A stretch of DNA of 64,000 nt from Modestobacter lapidis (lineage in GTDB: Bacteria > Actinomycetota > Actinomycetes > Mycobacteriales > Geodermatophilaceae), in NCBI GenBank assembly GCA_019779905.1, contig JABAKE010000002.1:248001-312000 (forward strand), written 5' to 3'. The notes beneath the pieces are model-generated. The model saw only the letters and a program-made list of their open reading frames with translations. It did no database searches and had not been told where the DNA came from. This document shows, piece after piece, positions 42,898 to 50,919 of the stretch (positions within the stretch are counted from its first letter, which is position 1; each line of letters opens with the position of its first letter). A program made the translations under genes and the position numbers.

Positions 42898-43655
42898 TCG
42901 GACACGGTACGTCGGCGGGCGGACAGGCCGAGGCCGAGACCGGCGAGCCCCGCGATCAGCCCGAGGACCGCGACGACCAGCGCGGCCACCGCCGTGCCGT
43001 TCCCGCCGTCCTCCCCGCCGGCCGCCGTCGCCGTACCGGCCGGGTCGTCGCCGGCAGTTCCGCCGTGCGCGTCGGTGGTCGCGCCGCCCGGGCCGGTGAG
43101 CGACAGCACGGGCGCCGGGCGCTGCGGTGCCGGCTGGCCCTCCACCGTGGGCTCGATCCAGGCCGACTCCGAGCCGTCGCTGTAGACCTGGACGGCGTTG
43201 AAGGTGAGCGACTCGGTCTCGGGGAACGGCCCACCGGACAGCGCGAACTCCTGGAACTGCCCCGGTGCGATGCCGCCGCCCGGCTCGGCCCGGTACTCCA
43301 CCACCGACACCGCCTCGGTGACCAGCTCGTCGCCGACCTCGACCGGCGGGTCGAGCTGGACGTCGGTGCGGCTCACCGTCCACCCCGGCACCGGCTGCGC
43401 CCGCAGCGAGGTCAGCGGGGTGTCGGTGGGCACCTGGATGCGCAGCGCCACGGTGCTGGCCGCGTCGCTCTCGTTGGGCACCCGGAAGGTGATCTTGCCG
43501 TAGCCGCCCGGTGCCGCGTCGGCGGAGGAGACGGTCACGTGCGCGGCGGCGACGCCTCCGGAGAGGGCGACCAGGCCGGCGGTGAGCGCCAGGACGACGG
43601 CGGTGCGGATGCGGCGGCCTCGCCGGCGGGACGGCCAGGGCAGGTGCGGGGACAC
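42894..43655 (-). CDS. ycnI: YcnI-like DUF1775 copper-binding membrane protein
   Basis: A 253-residue protein with a signal peptide ending AAA, so the mature N-terminus is His (HVTVSSADAAPGGYGKITFR). The DUF1775 domain then shows FRVPNESDAASTVALRIQVP and the Trp in VPGWTV. A Gly/Asp-rich linker and a C-terminal transmembrane helix with RRR follow. YcnI domains bind copper through the N-terminal His and a Trp-containing brace. It lies between YcnJ and Sco genes, consistent with copper acquisition for oxidases. Confidence 0.9.
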   Translation of the reverse strand: MSPHLPWPSRRRGRRIRTAVVLALTAGLVALSGGVAAAHVTVSSADAAPGGYGKITFRVPNESDAASTVALRIQVPTDTPLTSLRAQPVPGWTVSRTDVQLDPPVEVGDELVTEAVSVVEYRAEPGGGIAPGQFQEFALSGGPFPETESLTFNAVQVYSDGSESAWIEPTVEGQPAPQRPAPVLSLTGPGGATTDAHGGTAGDDPAGTATAAGGEDGGNGTAVAALVVAVLGLIAGLAGLGLGLSARRRTVSE

Positions 43656-43690
43656 GGTTCTCCTGTTCGGGTGGGGCTCGGGGGGAAGGC

Positions 43691-45463
43691 TCAGCGGACC
43701 GCGAAGACGGTGCTGGCCGTGGCTGCGGTGAACTCGTCGAGCCGGACGCTGACGGTCAGCGTCCAGCTGCCGGCGGTGGGCAGCGTGACGCCGTCGCCGA
43801 CGTAGTGACCCGGGCCGGCGGCGGCCAGGTCGACCTCCAGCGGGCCGATCTCCTGCTGGCGCTCGGTCAGCGTCACGCGCACCTCGCGCGGCTGGGTGAG
43901 CTGCCCGGCGTCGTCGTAGAGGTAGACGTGCAGCGTGGTGGGGCCGGGGCTGGCCGGGGCCAGCGACACCTGGACGTCGCCGCCCGCGTCGGCACCGCCG
44001 GCCACCTGCAGCGGCAGCGTGGCCTCCACCGGTGCGGCCACGGACGCCCGCGCGGGTGGGGTGCCCACCAGCACGGCGGACAGGCCCAGCACGACCAGCG
44101 CGCCGGCCACCTCCAGGAGCACCGACCGGCGGAGCGTCCGCACCGCGACCGGCCCCGGGCCGGCCGCTCCGGACCCGGCGACGGGGTCGCCCGACGGGCC
44201 GGCGGACGCGGCGAAGGCCTGCACGACCACCCGCCGTCCGGACGGCGGCCGGCGCGGCCCTCCGCCGAGCCGCTGCTGCACCCAGTCACGGCTGACCGCG
44301 GCGACGGCGAGGACGACGAGCACCACCCCCACCTTCGCCAGCAGCAGCCAGCCGTAGGTGGTGCTGACCAGCGCGGACGGCGAGCCGACCTCGCGGACCG
44401 ACTGCAGCACCCCGCTGAGCACCAGCGCGGTGACCAGGCCCGCGGCCAGCGGGGACCAGCGCAGCAGCACGGGGCGCAGTTCGCCGGCCGGGATACCGGG
44501 CAGCAGCGCCCCGACGGCCAGCGCGGCCAGCCCACCCAGCCAGCAGGCCATCGCGGCGACGTGCACGGCGGTGACGGCCACCGCGAGCCCGGGCAGCGAC
44601 CCGGCGACCGGGTGCCCGACCGCGGCCGTGCTCACCACCAGCCCGAGCCCGAGGACGGCGGCGGCGGCGAGCAGCCCCGCGCCCGGGGACCGGCCGCGCC
44701 GCCAGCCCGGGAGCAGCACCGCCGCCAGGCCCAGCGCGAGCAGCGCCCGCACCAGCACGGTGACCCCGAAGGCCGAACCGGCGGTGGCCGACAGCAGCTG
44801 CGGATCGGCCACCGACCCGATCCCGGCACCGGCCGTGTAGGGGCCCTGCAGCACCAGACTGAGCAGCGCCCCGGCCGCGATCGCACCGAGCCCGGCGACG
44901 GCGAGGCGGCGCAGCAGCGGCACGGCCCAGCCAAGCGGCCAGCAGGTGGCCAGGATCACCGGCACGCCCAGGCCCAGCGCCAGGCCCAGGTACCCGAGCC
45001 AGCGGGCGGCCGGCAGGGCGGCGGCCACCGCCGGGCTCGCCGACGCGCCCGCGTCGGCGACCGACGCGGCGGGCAGCGCGCCGTCCCCGACGACGAAGGA
45101 CCACGCCCCGGTGATCGGGTGGGAGTCGGCGGAGACCACCCGGTAGGTGACCACGTAGCCGGCATCGGGCAGGTCGTTGCGCAGGCCCAGGGTCAGGACG
45201 CCGTCCTGCACCGTCGGGGTGCCGGTGTCCACCCGCTGCCCGTCGGGACCGAGGACGCGGGCGTAGCCGGCGCCCAGCGAGACCCCCTCGCTGAACTCGA
45301 CGACCACCTCGGTCGGCGCGGTGTCCAGCCGGGCGCCGTCCGCGGGGGTGGTGGCGACGACCGTGGCGTGCGCCAGGGCCGGCCGCGCGGTCAGCACGTC
45401 GAGCACCAGCGCTGCGCCGAGCACGGCGACGAGCAGGACGAGGGCGGGCAGCAGCCTCCTCAC
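43691..45463 (-). CDS. ycnJ: YcnJ-like CopC-CopD fusion copper importer
   Basis: A 590-residue protein. The signal peptide ends ALA before HATVVATTPADGARL, the CopC-type N-terminal His. The CopC domain runs to SADSHPITGAWSF at about residue 125. The following part has about eight transmembrane helices of the CopD type, including AVGHPVAGSLPGLAVAVTAV and HVAAMACWLGGLAAL. A C-terminal extracytoplasmic beta domain (VQVSLAPASPGPTTLHVYLY) resembles the YtkA-like module. It is the first gene of the copper cluster, 35 bases before ycnI. Confidence 0.9.
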   Translation of the reverse strand: MRRLLPALVLLVAVLGAALVLDVLTARPALAHATVVATTPADGARLDTAPTEVVVEFSEGVSLGAGYARVLGPDGQRVDTGTPTVQDGVLTLGLRNDLPDAGYVVTYRVVSADSHPITGAWSFVVGDGALPAASVADAGASASPAVAAALPAARWLGYLGLALGLGVPVILATCWPLGWAVPLLRRLAVAGLGAIAAGALLSLVLQGPYTAGAGIGSVADPQLLSATAGSAFGVTVLVRALLALGLAAVLLPGWRRGRSPGAGLLAAAAVLGLGLVVSTAAVGHPVAGSLPGLAVAVTAVHVAAMACWLGGLAALAVGALLPGIPAGELRPVLLRWSPLAAGLVTALVLSGVLQSVREVGSPSALVSTTYGWLLLAKVGVVLVVLAVAAVSRDWVQQRLGGGPRRPPSGRRVVVQAFAASAGPSGDPVAGSGAAGPGPVAVRTLRRSVLLEVAGALVVLGLSAVLVGTPPARASVAAPVEATLPLQVAGGADAGGDVQVSLAPASPGPTTLHVYLYDDAGQLTQPREVRVTLTERQQEIGPLEVDLAAAGPGHYVGDGVTLPTAGSWTLTVSVRLDEFTAATASTVFAVR

Positions 45464-45670
45464 GGACGCGCCGACCAGCTGCGGGAGTGCACGCAGGAGT
45501 AGTCGCCGCGGCGCGCCGGATGGTTCCCGGACGTGGGTGACCTCCCGATGGGGTGTCGTGTGGACACCCGGTGGGCGGCAGGTGGCCGCCCGGGGACCTA
45601 TGCTCCCCGACGGTCACCTCGCCGTTCGGCGGGGCCACCTCCCACCGTCCTCCCCCATCCGGAGCAGAGC

Positions 45671-46288
45671 GTGCGATTCAGGATCACGCCCAAGGACTCG
45701 AGCTTCTACGGCATGTTCGCCGTCTCGGCAGAGAACCTCGTGACGGCGACCGACGTCCTCAGCGACTTCGTGCACCAGCACGCCCGCCGGGAGGAGCTGG
45801 GCCGACGGCTGCGCGACCTCGAGCACACCGGCGACCAGGCCACCCATGCGATCTTCCGGCAGGTGAACTCCAGCTTCGTCACGCCGTTCGACCGGGAGGA
45901 CATCTACAACCTGGCCAGCGACCTCGACGACGTCATGGACTGCATGGAGGCCGCCGCCGACCTGGTCGTGCTCACCAAGCTGGGCACCCTCCCGGTGGAG
46001 ATGGGCCAGCAGGTGGCGCTGCTGCAGCGCTGCGCCCAGGTCACCGCGGAGGCGATGCCGCGGCTGCGCTCGATGAAGGACCTCTCCGACTACTGGATCG
46101 AGGTCAACAGGCTGGAGAACGAGGCGGACAAGCTCTACCGCCGGCTGCTGTCGCGGCTGTACTCCGGGGAGTTCGACGCGCTGGAGATCCTCAAGCTCAA
46201 GGAGGTGGCCGACCAGCTCGAGGAGGCCGCCGACGCGTTCGAGCACGTGGCCAACGTCGTCGAGACCATCGCCGTCAAGGAGTCCTGA
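45671..46288 (+). CDS. DUF47/PhoU-like phosphate-transport regulator
   Basis: A 205-residue all-helical protein with the DUF47 pattern (DSSFYGMFAVSAENLVTATD, FDREDIYNLASDLDDVMDCM, NRLENEADKLYRRLL). It sits seven bases before a Pit-type transporter, the standard arrangement in which the PhoU-like protein modulates low-affinity phosphate uptake. The E-x-x-D motifs bind metal clusters in PhoU proteins. GTG 45671 has GGAG upstream. Confidence 0.9.
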   Translation: MRFRITPKDSSFYGMFAVSAENLVTATDVLSDFVHQHARREELGRRLRDLEHTGDQATHAIFRQVNSSFVTPFDREDIYNLASDLDDVMDCMEAAADLVVLTKLGTLPVEMGQQVALLQRCAQVTAEAMPRLRSMKDLSDYWIEVNRLENEADKLYRRLLSRLYSGEFDALEILKLKEVADQLEEAADAFEHVANVVETIAVKES

Positions 46289-46295
46289 CCCCGAC

Positions 46296-47297
46296 ATGGA
46301 CGGGGCATTCCTGGCACTGGTCGTCATCGTCGTCGTCGCGCTGATCTTCGACTACACCAATGGCTTCCACGACGCGGCGAACTCGATCGCCGTCGCCGTC
46401 TCCACCAAGGCGCTGACGCCGCGGGTCGCACTGGCCCTGGCCGCGGTGATGAACCTGATCGGCGCCCTGCTCTCCACGGCGGTGGCCAAGACCGTCGGCG
46501 AGGGGATCATCGACCCACCCGAGGGTGGGAACGGTCTGGAGATCGTCTTCGCCGCGCTCGTCGGCGCCATCACCTGGAACCTGATCACCTGGTACTACGG
46601 GCTGCCCTCGTCCTCGTCGCACGCACTGATCGGTGGCCTGATCGGGGCGGCGCTGGCAGCCGCCCACTCGGTGAAGTGGATGGGCATCCTGGACAAGGTC
46701 ATCATCCCGATGATCGTGTCGCCGCTGGTCGGCTTCGGCCTGGGCTACCTGTTCATGCTGGCGCTGCTGTGGTCCTTCCGGCGGGCCAACGCGCACAAGG
46801 CCAACCGCGGCTTCCGGTACGCGCAGATCGTCAGCTCGGCCACGATGGCGCTGGGGCACGGCATGCAGGACGCGCAGAAGACGATGGGGATCATCACCCT
46901 GGCCCTGTACACCGCCGGGGAGATCGACACCTTCGAGGTCCCGCTGTGGGTGATCCTGGCCGCGGCCCTGGCGATTAGTGCGGGCACCTACGCCGGCGGC
47001 TTCCGGATCATCCGCACGATGGGACGGCGGATCATCCAGCTGACCCCCGCCGGCGGTTTCGCCGCCCAGACCGTGGCGTCGGGGGTCATGGTCACCACCG
47101 CGACCGTGTTCGCGGTGCCGGTGTCCACCACGCACATCACCACCACCTCGATCATGGGCGTCGGCTCGACCCGGCGGCTGTCGGCCGTCCGGTGGGGCGT
47201 GGCCGGCAACATCGTCGTCGCCTGGGTGGTCACCCTGCCCGCTGCGGCCGCCGTCGCGGCCCTGGCCTTCATCGTCACCGACTTCATCGTCGGCTGA
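46296..47297 (+). CDS. pit: PiT-family inorganic phosphate transporter
   Basis: A 333-residue polytopic protein with the duplicated PiT signature: DYTNGFHDAANSIAVAVSTK near the start and a later PVSTTHITTTSIMGVGSTRR. The GLPSSSSHALIGGLIGA segment is also typical. It imports metal-phosphate with protons. It is co-transcribed with the DUF47 gene. Confidence 0.93.
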   Translation: MDGAFLALVVIVVVALIFDYTNGFHDAANSIAVAVSTKALTPRVALALAAVMNLIGALLSTAVAKTVGEGIIDPPEGGNGLEIVFAALVGAITWNLITWYYGLPSSSSHALIGGLIGAALAAAHSVKWMGILDKVIIPMIVSPLVGFGLGYLFMLALLWSFRRANAHKANRGFRYAQIVSSATMALGHGMQDAQKTMGIITLALYTAGEIDTFEVPLWVILAAALAISAGTYAGGFRIIRTMGRRIIQLTPAGGFAAQTVASGVMVTTATVFAVPVSTTHITTTSIMGVGSTRRLSAVRWGVAGNIVVAWVVTLPAAAAVAALAFIVTDFIVG

Positions 47298-47302
47298 CGG
47301 CG

Positions 47303-48718
47303 ATGCCGGCTCGGGCGGCGCCCGAGCCGGTGACGCTGGGGTCGGCACCGGCCCGCTGGGTGCTGCTGGCCACCGTGCTGGCCTCGGCGATGGCGCTGCT
47401 CGACGCCACCGCGGTCACCGTGGCCCTGCCGGCCATCGGCGCGGACCTCGACGCCTCGCTGGCCGGGCTGCAGTGGAGCATCACCGGCTACACGCTGACG
47501 CTGGCCGCGCTCGTCCTGCTGGGCGGCGCACTGGGTGACCGGTACGGACGCCGGCGGGTGTTCGTCGTCGGCGTCGCCTGGTTCGCCGTCGCCTCGCTGC
47601 TGTGCGGCCTCTCCCAGAGCACCGGCCAGCTGGTGGCCGCCCGGGTCCTGCAGGGCGTCGGCGGGGCGCTGCTCACTCCGGGGAGCCTGGCGATCATCCA
47701 GTCCTCGTTCCGCGCCGCCGACCGGCCGCGGGCCATCGGGCTGTGGTCGGCGTTCGGTGGGATCGCCGGCCTGCTCGGCCCCACGGTCGGCGGTCTGCTG
47801 GTCGACACGGTCGGCTGGCGCTGGGTCTTCGGGGTCAACGCGCCCCTCGCCGTCCTCGCCCTGCTGGCCGCCCGGCACGTGCCGGAGAGCCGGGACCCCG
47901 CTGCCTCCGGCCGCTTCGACGTCACCGGGGCGGTGCTCGGCGCGCTGGCGCTGGCCGGCCTGACCTACGCGCTGATCGCAGCCGGGGGCGCCCCGAGCGC
48001 GGCTCCGGTCGTGGTGGCCACGGCGGTGGCGGCGCTGGCCGGGGCGGCCTTCGTCGTCCGGGAGCGGCAGGCTCGGCATCCGATGCTTCCGCTGTCGGTG
48101 TTCGCCGACCGCCAGTTCACCGGCGCCAACCTGAGCACGCTGGCCGTGTACGCGGCCCTGGGGGGCTCCTCGTTCTTCCTGGTGCTGCAGCTGCAGACGG
48201 TGCTCGGCTACGACGCCACGGCGGCCGGCGCCGCGATGCTGCCCTCGACCCTGGCCCTGGTGCTGCTGTCGGCCCGGTTCGGTGCGCTCGCCCAGCGGAT
48301 CGGCCCGCGCCTGCCGATGACCGCCGGGCCGCTGGTCGCTGCCAGCGGGATGCTGCTGCTCAGCCGGGTCCACGCGGGCAGCTCCTACTGGGCCGACGTC
48401 GCGCCCGGATCGCTGCTGCTGGGCCTGGGGATGTCGGCGGTGGTGGCCCCGTTGACCGCGACCGTGCTCAGCGCCGCCCCCGACGCGCTCGCCGGCGTGG
48501 CGAGCGGGGTCAACAACGCCGTGGCCCGCGCGGCCCAGCTGCTGGCCGTCGCCGCCCTGCCGGTGGCCGTCGGGCTGGCCGGCGACGACTACGCCCGGCC
48601 GGCGATCTTCGGCGCCGGCTACCCGACGGCGATGGCGGCCTGCGCGGCCCTCATGGGGGCGGGTGCGGCGGTGGCGTGGCTCACCATCCGCCAGGACGTC
48701 CTGCACCGTCGCAGCTGA
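47303..48718 (+). CDS. MFS drug exporter, DHA2 (EmrB/QacA-type) family
   Basis: A 471-residue transporter with about 14 helices. The N-terminal LDATAVTVALPAIG and WSITGYTLTLAALVLLGGAL match the DHA2 motif D1, and GALGDRYGRRRVFVVG is motif A. Motif C is GGIAGLLGPTVGGLLVD. These export drugs or metabolites by proton antiport. ATG 47303 lies six bases after the Pit stop, so co-transcription is possible though functionally unrelated. Confidence 0.9.
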   Translation: MPARAAPEPVTLGSAPARWVLLATVLASAMALLDATAVTVALPAIGADLDASLAGLQWSITGYTLTLAALVLLGGALGDRYGRRRVFVVGVAWFAVASLLCGLSQSTGQLVAARVLQGVGGALLTPGSLAIIQSSFRAADRPRAIGLWSAFGGIAGLLGPTVGGLLVDTVGWRWVFGVNAPLAVLALLAARHVPESRDPAASGRFDVTGAVLGALALAGLTYALIAAGGAPSAAPVVVATAVAALAGAAFVVRERQARHPMLPLSVFADRQFTGANLSTLAVYAALGGSSFFLVLQLQTVLGYDATAAGAAMLPSTLALVLLSARFGALAQRIGPRLPMTAGPLVAASGMLLLSRVHAGSSYWADVAPGSLLLGLGMSAVVAPLTATVLSAAPDALAGVASGVNNAVARAAQLLAVAALPVAVGLAGDDYARPAIFGAGYPTAMAACAALMGAGAAVAWLTIRQDVLHRRS

Positions 48719-48765
48719 CGCGGGGCCCCTGCGCCCAAGTTCACCAACATGGTAGACATAGCCCC

Positions 48766-48858
48766 ATGCGGACGACGGCGATGCCCGGCGAGCTCCTCGT
48801 GAGCCGCCTGCACATCGATCTGCTCCGCGTCTGCACCGCCCGCTGTCCGGGTCGCTGA
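48766..48858 (+). CDS. Putative Cys-containing leader peptide upstream of TauE/SafE permease
   Basis: A 30-residue ORF encoding MRTTAMPGELL followed by VSRLHIDLLRVCTARCPGR. The ending R-x-H-I-D-L-L-R-V-C-x-x-x-C fits the actinobacterial family annotated as putative leader peptide, found before sulfur-assimilation and cysteine genes. Ribosome movement through the Cys codons is thought to sense cysteine supply. A TAGACA -10-like sequence lies a few bases before the ATG, so the mRNA may be almost leaderless. The permease start is 90 bases downstream. Confidence 0.7.
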   Translation: MRTTAMPGELLVSRLHIDLLRVCTARCPGR

Positions 48859-48948
48859 CCCCCGCGCCTCGCGGCGCCTTCCCCGTCAGCACTGCGTGCA
48901 CCGCGCCGTCCGAGCGCGCACGCCCTCGAAGACCCGGAGCACTCCCCC

Positions 48949-49938
48949 GTGAAGACGCTCGTCCTGCTCGCCCTCGTCGGTCTGGGTGCCCAACTGGTCG
49001 ACGGCAGCCTGGGCATGGCCTACGGGGTCACCTCGACCACCCTGCTGCTGGCCCTGGGTACCAACCCGGCCACCGCCTCGGCCTCGATCCACCTCGCCGA
49101 GATCGGCACCACGCTGATCTCCGGCGCCGCGCACTGGAAGTTCGGCAACGTCGACTGGAAGGTCGTCGCCAAGATCGGTCTTCCCGGTGCCCTCGGCGCC
49201 TTCGCCGGGGCGACGGTGCTGTCGAACCTCTCCACCGCGGTCGCCGCCCCGGTCATGTCGCTGATCCTGCTGTCGCTGGGCATCTACCTGCTCGTCCGGT
49301 TCACCCTGCGCGGGGTCGACCGCCGCAACCTCGGCAAGCCGATGCGCAAGCGCTTCCTGGGCCCGCTCGGTCTGGTCGCCGGCTTCGTCGACGCCACCGG
49401 CGGCGGCGGCTGGGGGCCGGTGGGCACGCCGGCGATCCTGGCCAGCGGCCGGATGGAGCCGCGCAAGGTGATCGGCTCGATCGACACCGCGGAGTTCCTC
49501 GTCGCGCTGGCCGCCAGCCTGGGCTTCCTGATGGCCCTGGGCTCGCAGGGCATCGACTTCATGTGGGTCGCCGGGCTGCTGGTGGGCGGCATGATCGCCG
49601 CTCCGCTCGCGGCCTGGCTGGTGCGGCACGTCCCGCCGCGGATGCTGGGCTCGCTGGTCGGCGGGGCGATCATCCTGACCAACACCCGCACCCTGCTGCG
49701 CAGCGACTGGATCGACGCGAGCGACCCGGTCAGCTACGCCGCCTACGTGGTGCTCGCCGGCGTCTGGGTCGCCGCGGTCGTGCACTCTTTCCGCGAGTAC
49801 CGCAAGGACCGCGCCCAGGAGTCGGCGGACGCCCTGGCGGCCGAGGCCCAGGAGCACGCCCCGGGCAACGAGGTGGCCCTGCTCGCCGAGGAGGCCGACA
49901 CCGTCCGCGCCGGCCGCCCGCAGGATCCGCGCGACTGA
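48949..49938 (+). CDS. TauE/SafE-family sulfite/organosulfonate permease
   Basis: A 329-residue membrane protein with about eight helices in two similar halves: QLVDGSLGMAYGVTSTTLLL in the first, and VAGFVDATGGGGWGPVGTPA in the second, both TauE/SafE signatures. The C-terminus is a cytoplasmic acidic tail. The Cys leader peptide upstream supports a sulfur role, probably export of sulfite or import of sulfonates. GTG 48949 is used. Confidence 0.88.
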   Translation: MKTLVLLALVGLGAQLVDGSLGMAYGVTSTTLLLALGTNPATASASIHLAEIGTTLISGAAHWKFGNVDWKVVAKIGLPGALGAFAGATVLSNLSTAVAAPVMSLILLSLGIYLLVRFTLRGVDRRNLGKPMRKRFLGPLGLVAGFVDATGGGGWGPVGTPAILASGRMEPRKVIGSIDTAEFLVALAASLGFLMALGSQGIDFMWVAGLLVGGMIAAPLAAWLVRHVPPRMLGSLVGGAIILTNTRTLLRSDWIDASDPVSYAAYVVLAGVWVAAVVHSFREYRKDRAQESADALAAEAQEHAPGNEVALLAEEADTVRAGRPQDPRD

Positions 49939-49951
49939 CCGAAGGAGAGGG

Positions 49952-50437
49952 TCAGACGGCCCGGCGACCGGCCAGCTGGGCGACCTCGGGCACGGGGCGG
50001 GAGCCGGCGGCGGCCAGGACGTACTGGGGCGTGCTGCGCTCGTCCCGCTGACCGCTCATCCGCAGCGCCCGAACACCGGTGAGGGCGTCGGCCTCCGGCG
50101 GCACCACCAGCAGGTCGATCCGCCGGCCCCCCTCGGCGGTGAGCGAGACGAGCTGCGGGTGCATGGTGCCGAAGGCCCCGGTCCGGACCACGCGGCCGTT
50201 GACGGCGACCTTGCGCGCCGGCACCGTCTCCCACGGCTGCAGCGGGTGGGTGAACCGCTCGACCCGCACGTCCAGGAGGTCGAGGGCGGCGATCAGCTCC
50301 GGCAGCTCGACGGCGAGGTCGCGGCTGCGCGGCCACCAGGCCCCGTCGAACGCCGCCTCCGCCGTCGTCCCGTCGCGGCGCAACCGCACCCGCACGTCGA
50401 TGCCGTTCCGGAACCCTGCTGATCGCCCGCTGGTCAT
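49952..50437 (-). CDS. DUF5994 family protein
   Basis: A 161-residue soluble protein with the DUF5994 pattern: AAFDGAWWPRSRDLAVELPE, then PWETVPARKVAVNGRVV and IDLLVVPPEADA. The family is actinobacterial and uncharacterised. ATG 50437 (MTSGRSAGFRNGIDV) is chosen; the long upstream extension of the frame runs through the repeat region's antisense and is not coding. Confidence 0.78.
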   Translation of the reverse strand: MTSGRSAGFRNGIDVRVRLRRDGTTAEAAFDGAWWPRSRDLAVELPELIAALDLLDVRVERFTHPLQPWETVPARKVAVNGRVVRTGAFGTMHPQLVSLTAEGGRRIDLLVVPPEADALTGVRALRMSGQRDERSTPQYVLAAAGSRPVPEVAQLAGRRAV

Positions 50438-50654
50438 GGGTGCCGACCGCCTCTCGTCCTGTTCCCCCCGGGGCGTGCGGCTCGCCGCCGCCACCCCTCC
50501 AGTGCGGAAGTTACGACGGCGGCCACCACACCCCGGGGCGGTACCGGGAGCACCGCCGGACGTGTCGGCGCCACACGGCAGGTCTGTACGCAGCGTGACG
50601 CGCCGACAACAGTTGCCTTCCCGGCCCCTGCCGCCCCAGCACCACCTGCCGACG

Positions 50655-50692
50655 ACGACGCCCCCGTTCCCAGCAGGGAACGGGGGCGTCGT
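50655..50692. terminator. 17-bp perfect hairpin
   Basis: ACGCCCCCGTTCCC-type arm at 50655-50671 pairs perfectly with 50676-50692 around an AGCA loop. It lies between the DUF5994 start region and the tandem repeats downstream of typA, and would act in either direction. Confidence 0.7.
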
Positions 50693-50693
50693 G

Positions 50694-50909
50694 GTCAGGC
50701 CCCGCTGCAGGGTCCCGCCGCGAGCGTGCGAGCGGTGGGGGGCAGCGGTCAGGCCCCGCTGCAGGGTCCCGCCGCGAGCGTGCGAGCGGTGGGGGGCAGC
50801 GGTCAGGCCCCGCTGCAGGGTCCCGCCGCGAGCGTGCGAGCGGTGGGGGGCAGCGGTCAGGCCCCGCTGCAGGGTCCCGCCGCGAGCGTGCGAGCGGTGG
50901 GGGGCAGCG
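50694..50909. repeat. Four perfect 54-bp tandem repeats carrying a hairpin
   Basis: Units at 50694, 50748, 50802 and 50856, each 54 bp. Each can form a CCGCTGC/GCAGCGG stem; the junction next to typA extends it to CCCCGCTGC/GCAGCGGGG. The first base past each unit restarts GTCAGGCC. A diverged single copy is at 40.1 kb. The array is just downstream of typA and probably derives from its terminator. There is no spacer, so it is not CRISPR. Confidence 0.9.
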
Positions 50910-50919
50910 GGGTCCTTCG

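Noticed and set aside
50694-50909. CRISPR array
   Set aside because: Head-to-tail perfect units with no spacers and no cas genes.
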